DNA of 16,285 bases from an uncultured Eubacteriales bacterium (lineage in GTDB: Bacteria > Bacillota > Clostridia > Oscillospirales > CAG-272): positions 1 to 16,285 of the forward strand of contig CAKRSS010000044.1 in NCBI GenBank assembly GCA_934401725.1, written 5' to 3'. Positions 7,018-14,442 of the stretch are shown piece after piece. How positions within the stretch are numbered: position 1 is the stretch's first letter; each line of letters begins with the position of its first letter. The notes below the pieces were generated by a model. The model did no database searches. It was not told where the DNA came from and saw nothing but the letters and a program-made list of their open reading frames with translations. A program made the position numbers and the translations under genes.

Positions 7018-7850
7018 TGCATCTGCACGAGGGACATCGTCAGCGCCTGCGCAGTCGGCTGAGAGCGGAGGGCTGCGACAGCTTTGAGGACCATCAGCTG
7101 CTTGAGGCATTGTTGTTCTACGCGGTCCAACGCTGCGACACAAACGAAACGGCGCATCGGCTTATTGAACGGTTTGGCTCGCTCGGGGCTGTTTTTACGG
7201 CATCGGCTGATGAGCTGATGCTTGTCGAGGGCGTCGGACAGAACTCCGCCGACCTGATCCGGCTTGTCAGCGGGATACGCTGCCGTCTCGAGCGGCCGGA
7301 CAACAGCCCGCGCATGGTCTACGACTCGATCGGTAAAATCAGCGCCTACCTTGCCCGGCTTTACATCGGTTCAACACGCGAGCAGGTCTACCTTATGATG
7401 TTCGACAACGCTATGCGACTCATCGACTGCGCCTATATCTGCGACGGTAGCGTCAACGCCGCAGTCATGGTGCCGCGGGTTATGGTCGAGAAGGCGCTGT
7501 TCCGGCACGCGTCGGCGGTGGTCGTGGCGCACAACCATCCGGACGGCGTCGCTGTGCCGTCCGGCGACGACATCGACACGACCGAGATGCTGCGTGCGGC
7601 GTTCGAGCTGGTCGGCATACAGCTGCTCGAGCACATAATCATCGCCGGACGCAGCTACGCGACGGTCATGCGTCAGCGCAACATGGCGACGGTGCACGCC
7701 GAGGTCGGAAGCACCGGCGGGCGGCTCAGCGCGGGGATTCTCGAGCATATGTACGACGATTTGCCGGAGAATGCGGATGTCGTGTCAGTGCCCGACGGGA
7801 TTGTGACCGATCTGCCCGCCCGTCGTCAGGACGGACTTGGCAAGCTATAA
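7014..7850 (+). CDS. radC: RadC-family JAB/MPN-domain protein
   Basis: The role of RadC proteins is not settled; they carry a JAMM metal-binding fold and have been linked to DNA repair or recombination. The N-terminal half has the UPF0758-type helix-hairpin-helix region (HEGHRQRLRSRL, 4-15; VEGVGQNSADLI, 71-82). The JAB domain (about 101-225) has HNHPDG (173-178) and PSGDD (182-186), giving metal ligands His173, His175 and Asp186 with Ser183. About 50 extra residues follow the JAB domain and are not recognised. Two ATGs stand in tandem (7014 and 7017). The first makes an ATGA overlap with pepT; the second is better spaced from GAGAGG (7006-7011). The true start could therefore be one codon later. 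Confidence 0.88.
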   Translation: MMHLHEGHRQRLRSRLRAEGCDSFEDHQLLEALLFYAVQRCDTNETAHRLIERFGSLGAVFTASADELMLVEGVGQNSADLIRLVSGIRCRLERPDNSPRMVYDSIGKISAYLARLYIGSTREQVYLMMFDNAMRLIDCAYICDGSVNAAVMVPRVMVEKALFRHASAVVVAHNHPDGVAVPSGDDIDTTEMLRAAFELVGIQLLEHIIIAGRSYATVMRQRNMATVHAEVGSTGGRLSAGILEHMYDDLPENADVVSVPDGIVTDLPARRQDGLGKL

Positions 7851-7872
7851 AAATAATAATGAGGAAAACAAA

Positions 7873-8520
7873 ATGAACACGGATATTCTTGAAGGCAAAA
7901 AAATAGTCGCGCTCGGCGACTCGCTTTTTCACGGCAGCAAGGACTGCAAGGGCAACACCTGGCTCGAGATGCTGGCGGCGAAGCATCACATGACGCTGCA
8001 CAACTACGGTCAGAACGGCAACACGCTGTCGGTTCAGTCGGGGGAGGAGCAGAAGCTGCCGGCAATGTGCGTCCGCTACGCCGACATGGAGGACGGCGCG
8101 GATTACGTCGTCATAATGGGCGGTGCAAACGACAAGCGCCTCAACGTCCCGATCGGCCCCGACGACAGCGACGACCCGACGACCTTCTGCGGCGCGCTCA
8201 ACGTACTTATACGCGGCGTCACGGCCAAGTACCCCCGCGCGCGGGTACTGTTCATGACTAACTACAACCGCTGGCCGTCGAAGAACAAGCTGGGGCTTTC
8301 CGATATTGACTACGTCGAGGCGATGGAGCGCGTTTGCCGTCGCTACGCGCTGCCCTGCTTCAACAACTACTACAACAGCGGCATCAGCTTTCAGAATCCC
8401 GCGCAGCTCGCGTGGATCGACGAGGGCGTTGTCCGCGGCGACGCGCCGAATCACCACTTCTCGAGCGAGGCCTACGCCTGGCTCATGACGAGGTACGAAG
8501 CGCTGCTGTCGGCACTGTGA
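7873..8520 (+). CDS. SGNH/GDSL-type esterase or lipase
   Basis: A serine hydrolase that probably deacylates an ester-linked substrate, possibly a carbohydrate or lipid. At 215 residues it is a single SGNH domain. Block I is GDSLFHG (15-21) with nucleophile Ser17, block II has NYGQNGNT (44-51) and block III is GGANDKR (83-89) with Asn86. The final Asp/His pair lies in DAPNHHFS (190-197). The Asp-to-His spacing there is one residue longer than the usual DxxH. There is no signal peptide, so it acts inside the cell or leaves by another route. The frame extends back to a TTG at 7837, but TGAGG (7859-7863) fits the ATG at 7873. It is the last gene of the block, 22 bases after the RadC-like gene. 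Confidence 0.88.
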   Translation: MNTDILEGKKIVALGDSLFHGSKDCKGNTWLEMLAAKHHMTLHNYGQNGNTLSVQSGEEQKLPAMCVRYADMEDGADYVVIMGGANDKRLNVPIGPDDSDDPTTFCGALNVLIRGVTAKYPRARVLFMTNYNRWPSKNKLGLSDIDYVEAMERVCRRYALPCFNNYYNSGISFQNPAQLAWIDEGVVRGDAPNHHFSSEAYAWLMTRYEALLSAL

Positions 8521-8528
8521 TGTTTGGC

Positions 8529-8555
8529 GTGGGCGTATTGCATATGCCCATGCGC
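8529..8555 (+). repeat. Intergenic repeat, copy 2 (27-base version)
   Basis: These 27 bases are identical to 9712-9738. The 17-bp core GGCGTATTGCATATGCC lies at 8532-8548. It sits 8 bases after the SGNH stop, in the convergent gap. Confidence 0.9.
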
Positions 8556-8570
8556 GGTGATGCCTTAAAG

Positions 8571-8607
8571 TTGCGGTTCCCGCAGGTCTCGCCTGCGGGA
8601 ACCGCAA
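8571..8607. terminator. Perfect 16-bp hairpin between convergent genes
   Basis: Positions 8571-8586 and 8592-8607 are perfect inverted copies around TCTCG. It lies between the operon ending at 8520 and the minus-strand gene ending at 8628, so it could stop both. A proper T-run is absent on either strand: the plus strand has A5 next, and the minus strand only CTTTAA. On the minus strand its 5' arm and the T-run before it resemble the GH4 terminator at 470-506. Confidence 0.6.
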
Positions 8608-8627
8608 AAACATATTATTTTGTTTCC

Positions 8628-9596
8628 TTACTTCGACTCCACAATTGCCAGCATGACCTCGGTCTTGTTCTTGGTAAACGTTATGTACAGCTTGTTGTCC
8701 GCGTACTTCATCGCCGGGTAGGTGAACTCGCCGATGCCGGTCGCGAGGCAGTTGACGCGGCGGAAGGTGCAACCGTTGTTTTCCGACATATAGAGCGCCA
8801 GCGGCGTGCGCCTGCCCTTGCTCTTGCCCTCGGGCAGTCCGTTCGGGTTGCATAGCAAGAATACGCGCAGGTCGGACATCCACAGCCCGCAGATCGGGCT
8901 GTTCGGGTTGGCAACGTTGAGTGGGTAGGGCGTGTTCCAGGTCAGGCCTCCGTCGTAGGAATCGGCGCGGAAGAGGTAGCCGACGGACGAACGCATAATC
9001 GCGTGCACGTACGTTCCGCCCTCAGACCACAGCACGGGCGACCAGAGACCGCCGTCAAAGCCGTTTCTGTAATGCTCGGGAAGCTCGATGGCGTCGCTAC
9101 GATTCCAGTGCTCGCCGCCGTCCTGCGAACGGTAGACGTAAGCGGCGCAGTCGCCCTCGGGGGTCATGCCGCCGCACAGCAGCGTGCCGTCGGACAGTGT
9201 CAGCACCGCGGCGCGGGAAGGGCCGCCGACCATGCTGTCGCCCTCGGTCATGACGTCGACAGGCTCGCCGAAGGTCAGGCCGCAGTCGAGCGAGACCAGC
9301 CGCTCGGTGTGCATTTCGGCGGGGTCGGAGCCGACGCGGCAGAGCAGCACGATCGCACCGTCGGCGCGGCGGTAGAGCTGGGGATAGCGGCGCAGTATGC
9401 GGTCAGCAGGGACGACGGGCTGAGCCTCGGTCCACTTGCCCTTTGCGTCACGCACAGCGCCCATGATGGTCCACGAGGTGCCCCTTTCCTTCTCCCAGAC
9501 AACGAGTAGCGCGCCCTCGTCAAGCGGGAGGCAGTCGGCGCTGCCGCAAAGACGGCCGTCGGGTGCAAAAACTGTTTCGTAAGCGTAAAACTTCAT
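8628..9596 (-). CDS. Sialidase-like BNR/Asp-box beta-propeller protein
   Basis: Probably a glycoside hydrolase of the sialidase superfamily, or a sugar-binding relative; the exact substrate is unknown. The 322 residues carry four Asp-box motifs: SLDCGLTF (102-109), SQDGGEHW (157-164), SYDGGLTW (213-220) and SENNGCTF (271-278). This is the pattern of a six-bladed propeller. MRSSVGYLFR (201-210) before the third box and NPNSP (230-234) after it are typical of active members, with Arg202 and Arg210 as candidate carboxylate-binding residues. No signal peptide is seen, so it should act in the cytoplasm on imported glycans. GAAAGGA (9613-9607) precedes the ATG. It is monocistronic, with a perfect consensus promoter. 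Confidence 0.82.
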   Translation of the reverse strand: MKFYAYETVFAPDGRLCGSADCLPLDEGALLVVWEKERGTSWTIMGAVRDAKGKWTEAQPVVPADRILRRYPQLYRRADGAIVLLCRVGSDPAEMHTERLVSLDCGLTFGEPVDVMTEGDSMVGGPSRAAVLTLSDGTLLCGGMTPEGDCAAYVYRSQDGGEHWNRSDAIELPEHYRNGFDGGLWSPVLWSEGGTYVHAIMRSSVGYLFRADSYDGGLTWNTPYPLNVANPNSPICGLWMSDLRVFLLCNPNGLPEGKSKGRRTPLALYMSENNGCTFRRVNCLATGIGEFTYPAMKYADNKLYITFTKNKTEVMLAIVESK

Positions 9597-9658
9597 TTAT
9601 AATGTATCCTTTCATGCGCGAGCCGGTCGGACTCCGCGCTTTTTATTGTCATAGGAAA

Positions 9659-9687
9659 ATTATACTACCAAAACGGCGTTCTGTCAA
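9659..9687 (-). promoter_or_regulatory. Perfect-consensus sigma-A promoter of the sialidase-like gene
   Basis: On the minus strand, TTGACA (9687-9682) and TATAAT (9664-9659) are exactly 17 bases apart. Transcription would begin near 9652, leaving a leader of about 55 bases. Such a perfect promoter suggests strong expression or a need for repression. Confidence 0.9.
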
Positions 9688-9711
9688 TCGGTGTGGAGTA
9701 ATTTTTGAAAG

Positions 9712-9913
9712 GTGGGCGTATTGCATATGCCCATGCGCTGTTAAGAGAAGTTCTTTGGTCTTGGCAGGACACGCCGGAGCGTCGGCGGGACGTTAAGAAG
9801 TGTATTTTTCTTCCATACGGCAGAAAGTACACTTCTCCACCGCCGGTGGCCTCCATGGCGGCAGCCTGCCAAGGCTAAAGAACTTATTTGCATATAGGCA
9901 TATGCAATACGCC
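9712..9913. repeat. About 200-base imperfect hairpin element bounded by inverted 17-bp repeats (copies 3 and 4)
   Basis: GGCGTATTGCATATGCC (9715-9731) is exactly inverted at 9897-9913. Inside, 9748-9768 pairs with 9865-9885 over 21 bases; the two exceptions are G-U pairs in RNA. Further in, 9796-9808 pairs with 9824-9836 over 13 positions (one G-U), around a TTCTTCCATACGGCAG-type loop. A GC-rich section (about 9772-9790 with 9838-9860) is partly paired. The whole behaves as one long nested hairpin in the divergent gap between the sialidase-like gene and metY. No coding sequence is seen in it. It resembles a MITE-like or REP-like element; no target-site duplication was established. Confidence 0.8.
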
Positions 9914-9993
9914 TCGCCCTCCACCCACATCCCCTTCGGTATTTTACACATCCCCACCCTCCCGCGCCCGGCTTACTTTCGGCATATGGAACA

Positions 9994-10022
9994 TTGCCAA
10001 TTCCGACGAGATGTGATATAAT
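9994..10022 (+). promoter_or_regulatory. Sigma-A promoter of the methionine operon
   Basis: TTGCCA (9994-9999) and TATAAT (10017-10022) are 17 bases apart, with TG at 10014-10015 as an extended -10. The leader to metY would be only about 35 bases, too short for a SAM riboswitch or T-box. Confidence 0.8.
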
Positions 10023-10025
10023 CTC
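10008..10025. promoter_or_regulatory. Possible operator over the metY -10 box
   Basis: GAGAT (10008-10012) and ATCTC (10021-10025) form a dyad across the -10 box and just before the start site. A repressor site here could replace the missing leader-based methionine control. The arms are only 5 bases, so this is tentative. Confidence 0.3.
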
Positions 10026-10063
10026 ATCATAAAATAAAATACCAAACTTTCCGGAGGTGTGCC

Positions 10064-11338
10064 GTGTCAGACTACAAAATCGAAACCAAATGTATACAGT
10101 CAGGCTATAAGCCCGGCAACGGCGAGCCGCGCGTGCTGCCTGTTTGCCAGAGTACAACGTATAAATATGACAGTTCCGTGCATCTCGGTAAGCTGTTCAA
10201 CCTCGAGGCGGAGGGACATATGTACTCGCGCATCTCCAACCCCACCGTAGCCTGCGTCGAGGATAAAATCGCCGACCTCGAGGGCGGCTCGGGCGCGGTG
10301 CTGCTGTCGTCGGGACAGAGCGCCAATATGCTCACCGTGCTCAATATCACGTCGGCAGGGCAGAATGTCGTCGCGCTGACATCTATTTACGGAGGCACGT
10401 TTAACCTGCTCGGCGTCACGCTCCGCCGCCTTGGCATCGAGACGCGCTTCGTCACGCCCGAGATGAGCGACGAGGAGGTCGAGAAGTTTATAGACGACAA
10501 AACCCGCCTCATTTTCGGCGAGACCATCGCCAACCCCGCCATGAACGTGCTCGACATCGAGCGCTACGCCAACCTCGCGCACCGTCACGGCATCCCGCTG
10601 GTGGTCGATAACACATTCGCAACGCCAGTGCTGTGCCGCCCGTTTGAGTTCGGCGCGGACATAGTCACGCACTCGACAACAAAATATATGGACGGTCACG
10701 CCACCGTCGTCGGCGGCTGCGTTGTCGACGGCGGCCGCTTCGACTGGACCGGCGGTCGCTTCCCGGAGCTTACCGAGCCGGACGAGTCGTACCACGGCGT
10801 GGTGTATACCTCAAACTTCGGCGTCGATAAGGCCTATATCACCAAGCTGCGTGTCCAGCTCGTCCGCGATATAGGCAACCCCATGAATGCCATGACGGCA
10901 TTCTTGCTCAACCTCGGCCTCGAGACGCTGCACCTGCGCGTCGAGAGACATTGCCAGAACGCGCTGCGCGTCGCAAGATGGCTTGAGGAAAATCCGCACG
11001 TCAGCTGGGTCAACTACCCGCTGCTTGAGTCCAACAGCCAGTACGAGCTGGCGCGCAGGTACGTCCCGGACGGCGCGAGCGGGGTCATTTCGTTCGGCGT
11101 GCGCGGCGGACGCGAGGCTGCGATGAAATTCATGGACTCGCTGAAGCTCGCCGCGATAGTGGTTCACGTCGCCGACGCGCGCACGAGCGTGATACACCCG
11201 GCCAGCACTACACACCGTCAGCTGAGCGACGAACAGCTCGCCGACTCGGGCATCACGCCTGACCTCGTCCGGCTCAGCGTCGGCATCGAGAACGTCGGGG
11301 ACATCATCGCCGACCTCGAGCAGGCATTTAACAACTAA
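10064..11338 (+). CDS. metY: O-acetylhomoserine sulfhydrylase (PLP-dependent)
   Basis: Makes homocysteine from O-acetylhomoserine and sulfide, the direct sulfhydrylation route to methionine. The 424 residues fit the Cys/Met-metabolism PLP family. Seen are YSRISNPT (54-61), LSSGQSAN (81-88), a PLP-stacking Tyr in TSIYGGTFN, the cofactor Asp in VVDNTFATP (180-188) and HSTTKYMDGH (203-212) with Schiff-base Lys207. The family also includes cystathionine gamma-synthases. The extra length, the 'FNLEAEGHMYSRISNPT' form and the acetylating MetA next door favour sulfhydrylase. The start is GTG, set by GGAGG (10053-10057) 6 bases upstream. First gene of a three-gene operon. Confidence 0.92.
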   Translation: MSDYKIETKCIQSGYKPGNGEPRVLPVCQSTTYKYDSSVHLGKLFNLEAEGHMYSRISNPTVACVEDKIADLEGGSGAVLLSSGQSANMLTVLNITSAGQNVVALTSIYGGTFNLLGVTLRRLGIETRFVTPEMSDEEVEKFIDDKTRLIFGETIANPAMNVLDIERYANLAHRHGIPLVVDNTFATPVLCRPFEFGADIVTHSTTKYMDGHATVVGGCVVDGGRFDWTGGRFPELTEPDESYHGVVYTSNFGVDKAYITKLRVQLVRDIGNPMNAMTAFLLNLGLETLHLRVERHCQNALRVARWLEENPHVSWVNYPLLESNSQYELARRYVPDGASGVISFGVRGGREAAMKFMDSLKLAAIVVHVADARTSVIHPASTTHRQLSDEQLADSGITPDLVRLSVGIENVGDIIADLEQAFNN

Positions 11339-11356
11339 ACTACGGGAGGTGGCGCT

Positions 11357-12274
11357 ATGCCGATAAAAATTCCGAATCTTCTGCCCGCCACCGGCACATT
11401 GCAGGAAGAAAACATATTTGTGATGACCGAAACCCGCGCCATCACGCAGGATATACGTCCGCTACACATACTCATGCTCAATCTCATGCCCACCAAGGTG
11501 GTCACGGAGACGCAGATAGCCCGGCTCATCGGCAACACGCCGCTTCAGGTCGAGCTCGAGCTGCTCCAGACGGCGACGCACAAGGCGCGTCACACGTCGG
11601 CGGAGCACATGCTGGCCTTCTACCGCACCTTCGACGAGGTGCGCGAACGCCGCTACGACGGCATGATAATCACCGGCGCGCCGGTCGAGCAGCTGGAGTT
11701 CGAGCAGGTTGAGTACTGGGACGAGCTGTGCGGCATAATGGAGTGGAGCAAGACACACGTCACAAGCACCTTCCACATCTGCTGGGGCGCGCAGGCGGGG
11801 CTTTACTACCACTTCGGTATACCCAAATATCCGCTTGAAAACAAGCTGTTCGGCGTGTTCAGGCATCACCCTGACCACCGCCGCTCCATGCTCATGCGCG
11901 GCTTTGATGACGAGTTCTGGGTTCCGCATTCGCGCCACACCGAGGTGCGACGCGAGGACATCGAGCGGCATCCCGAGCTCAAGATTGTTGCCTCCTCGCC
12001 CGAGGCGGGCGTGCTGATATGTATGACGGAGCGAGGCAAGCAGGTGTTTGTCACGGGGCACTCGGAGTACGACGCCGACACGCTCGGCCTCGAATACCGC
12101 CGCGACCGCGACGCAGGACTTCCCATCGCCCTGCCGGAGAATTATTACACCGACGACGATGAGACAAAGCCCCCGCTCGTCCGATGGCGCAGCTGCGCCA
12201 ACCTGCTTTATTCCAATTGGCTTAATTATTTTGTTTATCAGACAACACCGTACGACATAAACGAAATAAAATGA
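11357..12274 (+). CDS. metA: Homoserine O-acetyltransferase, MetA type
   Basis: Activates homoserine for homocysteine synthesis. The 305 residues align without gaps to MetA numbering. Catalytic Cys142 lies in FHICWGAQAG, His235 and Glu237 in VTGHSEYD, and Lys47 in MPTKVV. Residue 111 is Glu (APVEQLEF). In characterised MetA proteins Glu111 marks acetyl-CoA users and Gly111 succinyl-CoA users, so acetyl transfer is predicted here although many databases call this family succinyltransferase. GGGAGG (11343-11348) precedes the ATG by 8 bases. The gene follows metY by 18 bases, and its product is metY's substrate. Confidence 0.95.
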   Translation: MPIKIPNLLPATGTLQEENIFVMTETRAITQDIRPLHILMLNLMPTKVVTETQIARLIGNTPLQVELELLQTATHKARHTSAEHMLAFYRTFDEVRERRYDGMIITGAPVEQLEFEQVEYWDELCGIMEWSKTHVTSTFHICWGAQAGLYYHFGIPKYPLENKLFGVFRHHPDHRRSMLMRGFDDEFWVPHSRHTEVRREDIERHPELKIVASSPEAGVLICMTERGKQVFVTGHSEYDADTLGLEYRRDRDAGLPIALPENYYTDDDETKPPLVRWRSCANLLYSNWLNYFVYQTTPYDINEIK

Positions 12275-12291
12275 AAAGAAGATGATTAGAA

Positions 12292-12816
12292 ATGAAAAAC
12301 AACAACATCCGTAAGCTGGTGGCCGCAGCGCTCATGGCTGCGCTCATCTGCCTCTCGACAATGATAGTGCTGACATATTCGCCTGCCGGAGGCTACGTCC
12401 ACCTCGGCGACTGCTTCGTGCTGCTTGCAGGCTATATTCTCGGGCCGCTGTGGGGCGGTATCGCCGCAGCCGTCGGTTCGGGACTTACCGACCTCATTCT
12501 CGGTGCTGCAACCTACATCCCCGCAACCTTCGTCATCAAGTGGGGCGTCGCGGCGCTGGCGTCGGTGCTGTTTCGGATGCTCAGCCGCGGACGCAGGCAC
12601 GCGCTGCCATTCTACGCCGTCGCCGGACTGTGCGGCGAGGTGGTGATGGTGGTCGGCTACTTTGCGTATGAGGTCGTGCTTTACGGCGCGGCGGGCGCGC
12701 TGTCCGGCGTTGTCGGAAACCTGATTCAGGGCGCGTTCGGAGCAGTGCTCTCGACACTGCTCATGCTGCCGCTCTCGAGAATAAAGTACATCCAGTCGTT
12801 CACCGACAAGCAGTAA
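12292..12816 (+). CDS. ECF transporter S component
   Basis: The substrate-binding membrane subunit of an energy-coupling-factor importer; the shared EcfA/EcfA'/EcfT module would be encoded elsewhere. The 174 residues form about six hydrophobic segments. KLVAAALMAALICLSTM at the start and GGYVHLGDCFVLLAGYILGPLWGGIAAAVGSGLTDLI are typical of the riboflavin-type S-component superfamily. The family alone does not give the substrate. Position at the end of a metY-metA operon makes methionine or a sulfur-containing precursor a reasonable guess. It starts 17 bases after metA with only a weak AAGAAG site and ends just before the operon terminator. Confidence 0.87.
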   Translation: MKNNNIRKLVAAALMAALICLSTMIVLTYSPAGGYVHLGDCFVLLAGYILGPLWGGIAAAVGSGLTDLILGAATYIPATFVIKWGVAALASVLFRMLSRGRRHALPFYAVAGLCGEVVMVVGYFAYEVVLYGAAGALSGVVGNLIQGAFGAVLSTLLMLPLSRIKYIQSFTDKQ

Positions 12817-12822
12817 AAAAAC

Positions 12823-12849
12823 GGCGGCGCTCCGGCGCCGCCATTTTTG
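12823..12849 (+). terminator. Intrinsic terminator of the methionine operon
   Basis: GGCGGCGC (12823-12830) and GCGCCGCC (12835-12842) form a perfect stem around TCCG, followed by ATTTTT. It begins 6 bases after the S-component stop codon. Confidence 0.9.
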
Positions 12850-12852
12850 CTA

Positions 12853-12881
12853 TTGACTTTTACGTCACATTATGATATAAT
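12853..12881 (+). promoter_or_regulatory. lysS: Extended -10 promoter of lysS
   Basis: TTGACT (12853-12858) and TATAAT (12876-12881) are 17 bases apart, with TG at 12873-12874. The leader to lysS is about 35 bases, so there is no room for a T-box. Confidence 0.88.
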
Positions 12882-12922
12882 CCAAACTAATTACAGCTAT
12901 TTTTCGTCAAGGAGATTTCACA

Positions 12923-14431
12923 ATGGCAGATGAGAAGGTAATGTCCCTCTCCGAGCAGGAGCAGGTGCGGCGTCAGAAGCTCGAGAAGCTTATCGCCGAG
13001 GGCAAGAACCCTTATGAAAAGACACGTTTTGACGTCACCGCCCACTCCGTGGACATCGTAAACAATTTCGAGACCATGGAGGGCAAGGACTGCTCCATTG
13101 CGGGCCGTCTGATGAGCCGCCGCATTATGGGCAAGGCGTCCTTCATCCACGTCGCCGACAGATACGGCGAGATTCAGGTCTACGTCAAGCGCGACGACGT
13201 CGGGGAAGAGGAGTACGCCTCCTTCAAAAAGGACTACGATATAGGAGACATCGTCGGCGTTTCCGGTTTTGTTTTCAAGACCGGCACGGGCGAGATTTCC
13301 GTCCACGCCAAGAAAATTGAGATACTTTCCAAGGCGCTGCGCCCGCTGCCCGAGAAGTTCAACGGCCTGCGCGACGTCGACGCCAAGTACCGTCACCGCG
13401 AGGTAGACCTCATTATGAACCCCGAGGTGCGCGACACCTTTGTCATGCGTTCGCGCATCATTTCTTACCTGCGCAGCTACCTCGACGCCCGCGGCTTCCT
13501 CGAGGTCGACACCCCCATTCTTCAGACGCTCGAGATCGGCGCTTCGTCGCGCCCCTTCATGACGCACCACAACGCGCTCGACATCGACATGTTCCTGCGC
13601 ATCGAGACCGAGCTCTACCTCAAGCGGCTGATCGTCGGCGGCTTTGAGCGCGTCTACGAGGTCGGCCGTATATTCCGCAACGAGGGTATGGACACGCGCC
13701 ACAACCCTGAGTTCACCACCATCGAGCTCTACCAGGCCTACACCGACTACCACGGCATGATGGATCTCGTCGAGGAGCTGTATTCCGGCGTGACCGAGGC
13801 CGTCTGCGGCACAAAGAAGATAACCTGCCAGGGCGTCGAGATTGACATGGGTCACTGGGAGCGCCTCACCATGGCGGAGGCCGTCAAGAAGTACAGCGGC
13901 TGTGATTATTACGCCTGGGAGAGCGACGAGGACGCGCGCGTCTGCGCCAAGGAGAAGCACGTCGATGTTCCGGCGGACGCAACGCGCGGAACGGTGCTGA
14001 TTGAGCTTTTCGACGCTTTTGTTGAGGACAAGCTGATTCAGCCGACGTTCATCTACGATTACCCCGTTGAGAACAGCCCGCTGGCCAAGCGCAAGCCGTC
14101 AGACCCACGCTTTACCGAGCGGTTCGAATACTTCATCAACTGCATGGAGTACGGCAACGCCTTCTCCGAGCTGAACGACCCTATCGACCAGCGCGAGCGG
14201 TTTGAGCGACAGGTCGCCATCAAGCGCGCAGAGGAGCCCAACACCCGCGCCGAGGTGGATTACGACTATGTCACCGCGCTCGAGCACGGCATGCCGCCGA
14301 CAGGCGGACTCGGCTTCGGCGTTGACAGACTGGTCATGCTGCTGACGGACAGCGCCTCCATCCGCGACGTGCTGCTTTTCCCGACAATGAAGCCGCTCAC
14401 CGATGGCAAGGGCGAGCAGAGCGAGGAATAA
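12923..14431 (+). CDS. lysS: Lysine--tRNA ligase, class II
   Basis: Charges tRNA-Lys with lysine in the cytoplasm. The 502 residues match the bacterial class II enzyme. An N-terminal helix (about 10-30) leads into an OB-fold anticodon-binding domain (about 57-135, IAGRLMSRRIMGKASFIHV), then the catalytic domain. LRIETELYLKRL (225-236) and motif 2, RVYEVGRIFRNEGMDTRHNPEFT (243-265), bind ATP and lysine. ENSPLAKR and motif 3, GGLGFGVDRLVMLLT, complete the site. The segment usually read as AGGAAARPF is EIGASSRPF here, a variant loop. AAGGAG (12909-12914) lies 8 bases before the ATG. It is a single-gene unit with its own promoter and terminator. Confidence 0.97.
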   Translation: MADEKVMSLSEQEQVRRQKLEKLIAEGKNPYEKTRFDVTAHSVDIVNNFETMEGKDCSIAGRLMSRRIMGKASFIHVADRYGEIQVYVKRDDVGEEEYASFKKDYDIGDIVGVSGFVFKTGTGEISVHAKKIEILSKALRPLPEKFNGLRDVDAKYRHREVDLIMNPEVRDTFVMRSRIISYLRSYLDARGFLEVDTPILQTLEIGASSRPFMTHHNALDIDMFLRIETELYLKRLIVGGFERVYEVGRIFRNEGMDTRHNPEFTTIELYQAYTDYHGMMDLVEELYSGVTEAVCGTKKITCQGVEIDMGHWERLTMAEAVKKYSGCDYYAWESDEDARVCAKEKHVDVPADATRGTVLIELFDAFVEDKLIQPTFIYDYPVENSPLAKRKPSDPRFTERFEYFINCMEYGNAFSELNDPIDQRERFERQVAIKRAEEPNTRAEVDYDYVTALEHGMPPTGGLGFGVDRLVMLLTDSASIRDVLLFPTMKPLTDGKGEQSEE

Positions 14432-14442
14432 AAAAATTCTCC

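Noticed and set aside
7837..7872. TTG start of the SGNH hydrolase inside the RadC-like gene
   Set aside because: The extra residues (MASYKNNNEENK) are not family-like, and the ATG at 7873 has a proper ribosome binding site.
7726..8883. 385-residue minus-strand ORF
   Set aside because: It runs across the ends of three recognised genes and the intergenic hairpin, with Arg/Val/Ala-rich shadow composition and no ribosome binding site.
10023..10063. SAM riboswitch or T-box before metY
   Set aside because: The -10 box is only about 40 bases from the start codon, too short for either, and no conserved core is seen.
12887..13960. 357-residue minus-strand ORF
   Set aside because: It is antisense to lysS, whose motifs are unmistakable.
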